Origin: Streptomyces rishiriensis
Lineage (GTDB): Bacteria > Actinomycetota > Actinomycetes > Streptomycetales > Streptomycetaceae
Length of the DNA: 64,000 bases
Assembly: GCF_030815485.1 (NCBI RefSeq)
Contig: NZ_JAUSWV010000002.1
Coordinates: 5,456,001 to 5,520,000 of the forward strand
Direction: 5' to 3'
Both the position numbers and the translations under genes were made by a program. Below the pieces are notes generated by a model. The model was not told the origin of the DNA. It saw only the letters and a program-made list of their open reading frames with translations, and searched no databases. Each line of letters starts with the position of its first letter. The first letter of the stretch is position 1. This document shows, in pieces, positions 17,943 to 24,853 of this stretch.

Positions 17943-19042
17943 CCGTCCTCGCCTCCGACGGCGCGGCCCTCGCGGTCCGTGCCACCCGCTCCCGGGACCC
18001 CGACATCGTCGCGACGATCGGTGGCACCCCGCTGGTCGCCCTCGACCGCCTGTTCCCGCCCGCGCGGTTCCAGGTGTACGCCAAGTGCGAGCGCTTCAAC
18101 CCGGGCGGCTCCATCAAGGACCGCGCCGCCAAGTCGATGATCGAGCACGCCATCCGGGCGGGGAAGCTCGTCCCCGGGGTCTCCACCGTAGTGGAGTCCT
18201 CCTCCGGCAACCTGGGCATCGCCCTCGCCCAGCTGTGCAACTTCTACCGGCTGAACCTGATCTGCGTGATCGACCCGCGCACCACCGCGCAGAACGCCGC
18301 CATCATGCGGGCGTACGGCGCGAAGGTCGAGGTCGTCGACCGCGACCCGGCCACCGGGGAGTACCTGCCGGCCCGGATCGAGCGGGTGCGGTCGCTCCTG
18401 GCGAGCGTGCCGGACGCGTACTGGCCCAACCAGTACGCCAACGAGCACAACTCCCGGGCCCACCACCACACCATGCGGGAGATCCACGAGGCCCTCCCGG
18501 ACGGCCCCGACCACCTGTTCCTCGCGGCCGGCACGACCGGGACGCTGCGCGGCTGCGCCGAGTACATCAGCGACCACGGCCTGGCCACGAACGTGGTGGC
18601 GGTGGACGCGGTCGGCAGCGTGATCTTCGGACCGCCGGAGCCGTGGGAGCTGACCCACCGGCGCACGATCCCCGGGCACGGGGCGGCGGTCGTCCCGCCG
18701 CTGCTGCGGCCGGGCCTCGCGGACCGGGTCGTCAAGGTCACCGACTTCGACTGTGTGCGCGGCTGCCGGCAACTGCTCGCCCAGGAATCCATCCTCGCCG
18801 GCGGTTCCTCGGGCGCCGTCGTGGCAGCGATCCAGGCCGCCGCGTCCTGGATCGAACCGGGCGCGACCTGCGTCGCCGTCCTGCCCGACGGTGGCGACCG
18901 CTACCTCGACACCGTCTACTCCGACTCCTGGGTCGAGGACCACTTCAAGGACTTCCCGCTGCCCGGCACCACCCGTGACGACGGCCCCGCTCTCCACCCC
19001 ACCGCTCTCCACCCCACCGATCACGAAAGGAGTGAGTCATGA
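17939..19042 (+). CDS. sbnA: N-(2-amino-2-carboxyethyl)-L-glutamate synthase (SbnA-type)
   Basis: This 367-residue enzyme belongs to the cysteine-synthase superfamily of PLP enzymes. The internal-aldimine Lys60 is in NPGGSIKDRAAK, the phosphate/substrate loop is ESSSGNLGIAL, and the late glycine loop is AGGSSGAVVA. The GGTPLVALDRLF opening, the HHHTMREI segment and the C-terminal DGGDRYLDTVYSDSW are typical of SbnA. SbnA joins O-phospho-L-serine and L-glutamate to give N-(2-amino-2-carboxyethyl)-glutamate, the first step to L-2,3-diaminopropionate. The SbnB gene follows with an ATGA overlap, which makes this reading strong. Cysteine synthase is the rejected alternative. Confidence 0.9.
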   Translation: MTVLASDGAALAVRATRSRDPDIVATIGGTPLVALDRLFPPARFQVYAKCERFNPGGSIKDRAAKSMIEHAIRAGKLVPGVSTVVESSSGNLGIALAQLCNFYRLNLICVIDPRTTAQNAAIMRAYGAKVEVVDRDPATGEYLPARIERVRSLLASVPDAYWPNQYANEHNSRAHHHTMREIHEALPDGPDHLFLAAGTTGTLRGCAEYISDHGLATNVVAVDAVGSVIFGPPEPWELTHRRTIPGHGAAVVPPLLRPGLADRVVKVTDFDCVRGCRQLLAQESILAGGSSGAVVAAIQAAASWIEPGATCVAVLPDGGDRYLDTVYSDSWVEDHFKDFPLPGTTRDDGPALHPTALHPTDHERSES

Positions 19043-20067
19043 GGATCCTCGGTCGCGACGACGTCGCATCGGCCCTGAAGGGCCTCGGACCCGCCGTCCT
19101 CGACGCGGTCCGCAGCGCCTACGTGCTGCACGGCCAGGGCCACTCGCAGGTGCCCTTCTCCAGCTTCCTGCGCCCGCCGCGGCCCGCCGGCTCGCGCATC
19201 ATCTCCCTGCCCGCCTATCTGGGCGGCCCGGAGCCCGTGATGGGCCTGAAATGGATCTCGTCCTTCCCGGCCAACGTCGAGCAGGGTCTCCAGCGGGCCT
19301 CCTCCGTGCAGGTGCTCAACGACCTCGACACCGGATATCCGCAGGCACTGCTGGAAGGCAGCCAGATCTCGTCCTCGCGGACCGCGGCGAGCGCCGCCCT
19401 CGCCAGCGGCGCGCTGCACGGCTCCCGCCCGGTGCGCACGGCGGGCCTGGTCGGGTGCGGCACCATCAACCAGCGGGTGCTCGCCTTCCTCACCCTGACC
19501 CATCCCGAGCTCGAGACCGTGGTGCTCCAGGACGTGGTCCCGGGCCGCGCCGAGGTCTTCGCCGCCGAACTGGAGTGCGAGTACCCGGGGATCGTCTTCC
19601 GCACCGGTGACGTCGCCGCGGCGCTCGGCGCCGAGACGGTGAGCATCGCGACCACCGACTCGACCTACTGGCTCGACCTGGCCGCCCACCCCGACCGCCC
19701 GTCCCGCCAGGTGATCCTGCACCTGTCGTTGCGCGACCTGAGCACGGAGTCGGTGCTCGGCGCGTACAACGTGGTCGACGACGTCGAGCACGCCGTCCGG
19801 GAGCGGACCTCCCTGCACCGGGCCGAGCAGGAGACCGGGCACCGGGAGTTCGTGCACGCCGAGATCGCCACCGTGCTGGGCTGCTCCGAGCCGCCGGCCA
19901 CGGACGGCACGATCGTCTTCTCGCCCTTCGGGCTCGGCATCCTCGACCTCGCGGTCGCCCAGGCGGTCCTCAAGGCCGCCACCGCGGCCGGCCTCGGCAC
20001 CGAGGCCGCCGGATTCGACCCGGGCAGCCACCGGGTCACCGCGGCGATGGCGGGGAGGGCCGCATGA
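19039..20067 (+). CDS. sbnB: N-(2-amino-2-carboxyethyl)-L-glutamate dehydrogenase (SbnB-type)
   Basis: This 342-residue member of the ornithine cyclodeaminase/mu-crystallin family has the opening ILGRDDV, MGLKWISSFPANVEQGLQRAS and SSSRTAASAALAS. A Rossmann segment GLVGCGTINQRVLAFL binds NAD. Together with SbnA it converts the glutamate adduct oxidatively to L-2,3-diaminopropionate, 2-oxoglutarate and ammonia-free side products. The strong AAAGGAGTGAG ribosome-binding site lies inside the end of the sbnA gene. FabG follows with another ATGA overlap. The presence of both enzymes makes diaminopropionate a near-certain precursor for the cluster. Confidence 0.9.
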   Translation: MRILGRDDVASALKGLGPAVLDAVRSAYVLHGQGHSQVPFSSFLRPPRPAGSRIISLPAYLGGPEPVMGLKWISSFPANVEQGLQRASSVQVLNDLDTGYPQALLEGSQISSSRTAASAALASGALHGSRPVRTAGLVGCGTINQRVLAFLTLTHPELETVVLQDVVPGRAEVFAAELECEYPGIVFRTGDVAAALGAETVSIATTDSTYWLDLAAHPDRPSRQVILHLSLRDLSTESVLGAYNVVDDVEHAVRERTSLHRAEQETGHREFVHAEIATVLGCSEPPATDGTIVFSPFGLGILDLAVAQAVLKAATAAGLGTEAAGFDPGSHRVTAAMAGRAA

Positions 20068-20816
20068 GCACCCTCTTCGCCGAGGGCACCAAGGCCCTCG
20101 TCACCGGAGCCTCGCGCGGCATCGGCGCGGCGATCGCGCTCACCCTGGCCGAGCACGGCTGCGACGTGGCCCTCAACTACCGCTCCAACGCGGCGAAGGC
20201 CGAGGAGGTGGCCGAGCGGATCCGCGAGCTCGGCCGGGAGGCCCTGCCGGTCCGGGCGGACGTCTCCGACGAGGCTCAGGTCGCCGCGATGTACAAGCAG
20301 CTGAAGGCCGCCTGGGGGCGTCTCGACGTCGCCGTCCTCAACTCCGGTGTCACCGCCGACGGTCACCTGGCCGCCATGAGCTCCGCCAAGTGGCAGGAGG
20401 TCGTCGGCACCAACCTGACCGGCGCCTTCTACACCGCCCGCGAGGCGACCAAGCAGATGTACGCGAGCGGCGGCGCGATCGTCTTCATCGCCTCCACCAG
20501 CGGCATCGCCGGCCGGGCCGGTCAGGCCAACTACGCCGCCAGCAAGGGCGGGGTGATCGCCATGGCCAAGACGCTGTCGTACGAGGTCGCCCCGCGCGGC
20601 ATCCGGGTCAACGTCGTCGCGCCCGGGTTCATCGACACCGACATGGTCAAGAAGGTGCCGCCCGCCCATATGAAGGAGGCCCTCCAGGTCATCCCGATGG
20701 GGCGCATGGGCACCGCGGCCGAGGTGGCCCAGGCGGCGGTCTTCCTGGCCGCCCCCGCCGCCTCCTACATCACCGGCAAGGTGCTCACCGTCGACGGCGG
20801 AATGATCCCCAACTAG
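20064..20816 (+). CDS. 3-oxoacyl-ACP reductase (FabG-like ketoreductase)
   Basis: This 250-residue short-chain dehydrogenase binds NADPH through TGASRGIG (residues 14-21). NAG is replaced by LNSG. The catalytic residues are Ser144, Tyr157 and Lys161 in the ASTSGIAGRAGQANYAASK segment. FabG-type features (VNVVAPGFIDTDM and the closing TGKVLTVDGGM) are all present. It would reduce the beta-keto group after each elongation by the KS-CLF fusion. With the dehydratase two genes on, it makes enoyl intermediates. The start overlaps sbnB by ATGA. Confidence 0.9.
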   Translation: MSTLFAEGTKALVTGASRGIGAAIALTLAEHGCDVALNYRSNAAKAEEVAERIRELGREALPVRADVSDEAQVAAMYKQLKAAWGRLDVAVLNSGVTADGHLAAMSSAKWQEVVGTNLTGAFYTAREATKQMYASGGAIVFIASTSGIAGRAGQANYAASKGGVIAMAKTLSYEVAPRGIRVNVVAPGFIDTDMVKKVPPAHMKEALQVIPMGRMGTAAEVAQAAVFLAAPAASYITGKVLTVDGGMIPN

Positions 20817-20871
20817 CCATCAGCAACCCGTGATCACTCAGCATTTGCCCCTCCATGAAAGGAACGCCACC

Positions 20872-21162
20872 GTGTCCGTCGCCACCTTCGAGGACATCCG
20901 CAGCCAGGCCGAGACCCGCCTGGAGAAGAACATGAAGGTCAAGTCGATGATCGTCGACCGTCTTGGCCTGGACGTCGAGCCGGCCGTCGTCTCCGACAAC
21001 CAGCCGCTGTTCGGCCGCGGTCTGGAGATGGACTCGCTGGACACCCTCGAGATCGTCGTCATGGTCAACAACGAGTACGACGTGCTGATCAGCGACGACG
21101 ACTTCGAGGCCTTCGGATCCATCAACGCCCTGGTCGACTTCATCGAAGCCCGCGAGGTCTGA
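20872..21162 (+). CDS. Acyl carrier protein
   Basis: This 96-residue carrier protein starts at GTG 20872, with GAAAGGA as a good ribosome-binding site at 20857-20863; an earlier ATG lacks one. The phosphopantetheine attachment serine is Ser55 in GRGLEMDSLDTLEIVV. The 20-residue N-terminal helix before the normal ACP core is longer than in fatty-acid ACPs. It sits between the ketoreductase and dehydratase genes, so it is the likely carrier of the growing polyketide chain. Confidence 0.9.
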   Translation: MSVATFEDIRSQAETRLEKNMKVKSMIVDRLGLDVEPAVVSDNQPLFGRGLEMDSLDTLEIVVMVNNEYDVLISDDDFEAFGSINALVDFIEAREV

Positions 21163-21164
21163 GC

Positions 21165-21671
21165 ATGACGATCGCCTCCGAGGCCCCCGCACGGCCGAAG
21201 CAGAAGTACAGCTACTCCTCCGACGACATCAAGCGGATGCTGCCGCACCGCTGGCCGATGCTGATGATCGACCGTGCCTACGACGTCGTCCCCGGTGTCT
21301 CGGGCCGCGGCGTGAAGAGCGTCTCGGTGAACGAGCCCTTCTTCGCCGGGCACTACCCCGACCACTCGATCATGCCGGGCGTGATGATCGTCGAGGCGAT
21401 GGCCCAGCTGGTGGCCGTCGTGTACGTCGCCGAGATCATCGAGGCGGCCGGGGCGCCCGAGGGCGGCGACCCCTCCGAGAGCGTCGGCTACCTCGGTTCC
21501 ATCAGCTCGATGAAGTTCTCCCGGCTCGTCGTCCCCGGCGACCAGCTGACCCTCGACGCCAGGCTCGGCCAGCGGCTGGGCGGCCTGAGGCAGGTGTCGG
21601 TGCGCGCGAGCGTCGGCTCGGAACCGGCCGCCGCCGGGTCCCTGATCGTCACCACCGGCCGCAAGGCCTGA
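21165..21671 (+). CDS. FabZ-type 3-hydroxyacyl-ACP dehydratase
   Basis: This 168-residue hot-dog-fold enzyme carries the FabZ core: MLPHRWPMLMIDR, then FFAGHYPDHSIMPGVMIVEAMAQ. His63 and Glu77 sit at the catalytic positions, and SSMKFSRLVVPGDQL follows. The N-terminus has an extra Lys/Tyr-rich 15 residues. It dehydrates the beta-hydroxyacyl chain on the ACP encoded two bases upstream. With no enoyl reductase in the cluster, double bonds should be retained. Confidence 0.9.
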   Translation: MTIASEAPARPKQKYSYSSDDIKRMLPHRWPMLMIDRAYDVVPGVSGRGVKSVSVNEPFFAGHYPDHSIMPGVMIVEAMAQLVAVVYVAEIIEAAGAPEGGDPSESVGYLGSISSMKFSRLVVPGDQLTLDARLGQRLGGLRQVSVRASVGSEPAAAGSLIVTTGRKA

Positions 21672-21723
21672 CCGCTTCCGCGCGAGTCCCACCGAAGAAC
21701 CACCGAAGAAAAGGAGGTGAGGC

Positions 21724-23769
21724 ATGTCCATCACGATCCGCCCGTACCAGGAGGGCGACGCGCACGACATCGCGGCCCTGTACAACCGTCACCGTGACAA
21801 CCCCAACCCGGTAGCGGGCGGCATCACCGGTGACGAGCTGGAGCGCGAGCTGGCCGAACGGGACACGGGAACCTTCCTCGTGGCCGTGGACGGCGGGCGG
21901 GTGGTGGGCACCTTCGGCCTGTTCCACAACACCGGCCGGCGTTCCGCCCGCGCCGGTGAGCTCATCGCCGACATGTTCTTCGTCGCCCCCGCCTACCGCA
22001 ACGGAGTCATCACCGGCCGGCTGTTCACGGAGGCCGTCGAGTGGATGGTGCAGTCCGGGTGCCTCGTGCTCCGGCTCACCGTCAACCCGGCCAACAGCGT
22101 CGCGTTCAAGCTCTACCGGCGCGTCGGCTGCGTCTCCGTGGGCCAGACCGTGCCCGGCGAGGACGGCAACGTCGAACTGCACAACTACATCCCGCTGGTC
22201 CTGCGCAGCGTCTTCGCGGACCTGGGACCGGAGGTCAGGTCGGCGCTCGGCCGACTGAACAGCTTCGGCACGGTCACCGAGGCCCGGGACGAGGAACTGC
22301 GCTCCGACGTCCGGCTGGTGGACGGCGTCCGCACCGTCGACTACCACCTGGCGCTGGGCGAGTTCGGGATCACCGCGAGCGTCGACGTCGACCGCGGCGT
22401 CGTACGCGAGGCACAGGTCACCGGACCCGACGGCACCGCCCGCGCGCTGCGGCTCACCGAACCGCTGTACCACGTGCGCGCACCACGACGGCCGACACCG
22501 CACCGGTTCGGCTCCGGTGGGCTGGTCTGCGAGGTGGACGGCGACGACGGCACGCTGTCGGTACTGGCCGAAGGACACCACGGCCCGGTGTTCGTCTCCA
22601 CCTGGCCCAGCTGCCGGGCCGACCGCCCGGCGGGCTGGCGCGAGGGCGAGCCCCGCGACCTGGACATCGTGCCCGTCGAGAACGGGGTCCGGGTCACCGA
22701 GCGGTGCGGCGAGGACGAGATCGTCGGCACGGTCACCCTCACCGGGGGGACCCTGCGGCAGGACTTCGCCTTCACCAGCCGCCCCGGCCGGATCTTCCAG
22801 ATGGTCGGCCTGCGGCAGGGCGCCTTCCTCCACCCGGACGGCGAGCACCACCCGATCGGCCTCGGCCTGGGCGTCCGTGACGCCTCGGAAGCCGTCGCGG
22901 CCTCCCACGTCGTCCCGGAGGGCACCGGACTCGCCTGGCGGGGCACGGCATGGGACATCCGGCTGCCGGTCCGCGAACCCGTCCGGCTGATCCACAGCGC
23001 CCTGCTGGAGCGCGGCCTGACGGCCGGCCCGGACGGGGTGGCCCGGCTGCGGACCGACTTCCGCCCGGCGAACGCGGGCACCGGCGTGAGGACCGCCGAG
23101 CGGGCCGGGGCCGCACGGCCGGCCCGTACCGCACCGAAGCCGTCCGCCGTCCGCCGGCTGGAGCTGAGCGCCTCCGCCGCCGGGGTCACCTCGTGGAAGG
23201 AGGGCGCCACCAAGGTTCTGCGCAGCCCGTATCCGCGCACCAGGGTCTTCGGCTACAACCCCCGCTGGTCGGCGGGCATGTGGGTCACCGCCGAGAGCAG
23301 CCGGTACGGCCGCGCGAGCGGTCTCGGCTGGGGCGCGCGGCCCACCGCCTGGGAGGAGAAGCACCCGCTCGGCCTGTTCGCCCCGCGCGAGCGGATCGGC
23401 TGGGAGCTGACCGTCCCCGAGGACACCGCAGAGCCGGTCCTGGCCGACATCCAGGCCCCGGACAGCGCGGAGGAGATCGTCCTCTGGCTCACCCCGAACA
23501 CGCCGCGCGAGACCACCGTGGTACTCGACTCGGCCGGCACCCGATGGGAGCTCGGCTCGGCCGGCTTCCGCCAGATCTGGGCCGCCGCGGCCACCGTACG
23601 GCTCGCCGACGGCAGCTGGCTCGACTGCCGGCCCGCCGACGGCGCCTGCGCGGAGGCCGAACTCGTCCTGCGCACGACCCCTTCCGGCCTGCTGATCGGC
23701 TGCGTCTCCCCGGCCCGCCGGCCGAGCGCCTGGCAGCTGGCCGTGCACGGCGGACCCACCCGCTCCTGA
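21724..23769 (+). CDS. GNAT acetyltransferase fused to a large beta-rich domain of unknown function
   Basis: This is a 681-residue two-part protein. Residues 1 to about 160 are a GNAT N-acyltransferase: TIRPYQEGD opening, GELIADMFFVAPAYRNGVITGRL as the beta4/acyl-CoA loop, and NPANSVAFKLYRRVGC near the end. Residues about 190-681 are a long beta-strand-rich region with many Trp, Arg and Gly residues that I do not recognise; aldose-epimerase-like or carbohydrate-binding folds are possible. A strong AAGGAGGTGAG ribosome-binding site precedes the ATG. Position inside the operon suggests it acylates an amine of the product or intermediate. The fused domain could bind substrate or act as a second enzyme. 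Confidence 0.7.
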   Translation: MSITIRPYQEGDAHDIAALYNRHRDNPNPVAGGITGDELERELAERDTGTFLVAVDGGRVVGTFGLFHNTGRRSARAGELIADMFFVAPAYRNGVITGRLFTEAVEWMVQSGCLVLRLTVNPANSVAFKLYRRVGCVSVGQTVPGEDGNVELHNYIPLVLRSVFADLGPEVRSALGRLNSFGTVTEARDEELRSDVRLVDGVRTVDYHLALGEFGITASVDVDRGVVREAQVTGPDGTARALRLTEPLYHVRAPRRPTPHRFGSGGLVCEVDGDDGTLSVLAEGHHGPVFVSTWPSCRADRPAGWREGEPRDLDIVPVENGVRVTERCGEDEIVGTVTLTGGTLRQDFAFTSRPGRIFQMVGLRQGAFLHPDGEHHPIGLGLGVRDASEAVAASHVVPEGTGLAWRGTAWDIRLPVREPVRLIHSALLERGLTAGPDGVARLRTDFRPANAGTGVRTAERAGAARPARTAPKPSAVRRLELSASAAGVTSWKEGATKVLRSPYPRTRVFGYNPRWSAGMWVTAESSRYGRASGLGWGARPTAWEEKHPLGLFAPRERIGWELTVPEDTAEPVLADIQAPDSAEEIVLWLTPNTPRETTVVLDSAGTRWELGSAGFRQIWAAAATVRLADGSWLDCRPADGACAEAELVLRTTPSGLLIGCVSPARRPSAWQLAVHGGPTRS

Positions 23770-23809
23770 ACCACCCCCACCACTTTCTGCCCGAGAGGAA
23801 CACCACGTC

Positions 23810-24853
23810 ATGACCACCACCACCGTCTCCGCCCTCCGCACCGCGTCGGACGACTACGCCACCGTGCGCACCACCGTCGGCGCCTACCGGATCGACGCCC
23901 CGCTGGTCCGCGTCTCCGGCGACGAGCGGCTGTCGCTGCTCGACCTGTTCCTGGCCAAGTCGGGCGACTTCGTCGAGCCGGACTCGGTCCGCGAGGTGCT
24001 GGCCCTGAACGCCGACGGCTCCCCCTTCGCGATCCTGCTGCACTTCGAGATCGGCGAGGACGCCTGGCTGCTGCCCCGCACCCGGGTGACCGCCGACGAG
24101 CTGCGCGGCTACCTCGACGGGCTGGACGTCCCCGAGGGCGTCGAGGTCGACATCGAGCCGGAGGGCTGGGGCGCCACCGCGTTCGAGGGCCCGACGGCCT
24201 GGTCGGTCGCGGCACGCTTCGTCGACTTCGACATCTCCGGCCTGACCCTGCACGCCGTCACCGAGTCCGCGCTGCCCGACGACCCGGCCGCCCTCGCCCA
24301 CCTGGCCCGCGTCGGCACCACCGGCGAGTACGGCTACCTGCTCCTCAGCAACGCCCCCGAGACCGCCCACCGGGCCGTGCTCGGCGCGGTCCGGGAGGAG
24401 GGCGGCGCGCCGGTCGGCGCCGAGGGCCTCGCCCGGGTCCAGGCCGAGGCCGGCATGGCCGTCTACGCCGCCGGCTTCACCGGACTGTCGGTGGACGAGG
24501 CCGACCTGTCCTGGATGATCGACTGGAACCGGGTCGGCGAGTTCCGCGGCTCCGACGACCTGGTCAGGCCGACCGCCGAGACCGCCAGGCTGACCGCCCT
24601 GGCCGCCCCCGCGGACAGCCGGTTCACGGCAGGCACGCAGGTGACCGCGGCCGGCCGGGAGGTCGGCACCGTCCTGTGGCAGGCTCCCTCCGCCAACCCG
24701 GAGGAAGAGCTCGTCCTCGCCCTCCTGGACGCCCCGTTCTGGGTCTCCGGCCTCGAACTGGCCGCCCAGGACGAGCAGGCCGCCGAGCGCCCGCTGCGCA
24801 CCGTGACCCTGCCGCGTGTCATCGCCCGCTCCCTCACCACCCGGATCGCCTGA
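23810..24853 (+). CDS. GcvT-like aminomethyltransferase family protein
   Basis: This 347-residue protein has the T-protein/YgfZ layout: an opening AGAYRID-type segment (TTVGAYRIDAPLVRVSG), a middle folate-site-like region with GTTGEYGYLLL, a RVQAEAGMAVY stretch, and a C-terminal barrel with the TAAGREVGTVL motif. Family members bind tetrahydrofolate and move one-carbon groups. Some secondary-metabolism versions act as methyl- or hydroxymethyl-transferases or repair factors. The chemical role here is unknown, but the stop overlaps the KS-CLF start (TGATG), so it belongs to the pathway operon. Confidence 0.7.
   Translation: MTTTTVSALRTASDDYATVRTTVGAYRIDAPLVRVSGDERLSLLDLFLAKSGDFVEPDSVREVLALNADGSPFAILLHFEIGEDAWLLPRTRVTADELRGYLDGLDVPEGVEVDIEPEGWGATAFEGPTAWSVAARFVDFDISGLTLHAVTESALPDDPAALAHLARVGTTGEYGYLLLSNAPETAHRAVLGAVREEGGAPVGAEGLARVQAEAGMAVYAAGFTGLSVDEADLSWMIDWNRVGEFRGSDDLVRPTAETARLTALAAPADSRFTAGTQVTAAGREVGTVLWQAPSANPEEELVLALLDAPFWVSGLELAAQDEQAAERPLRTVTLPRVIARSLTTRIA

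Noticed and set aside
17939..19042. Cysteine synthase
   Set aside because: Coupling to an SbnB-type gene and SbnA-like sequence features make the diaminopropionate route much more likely.
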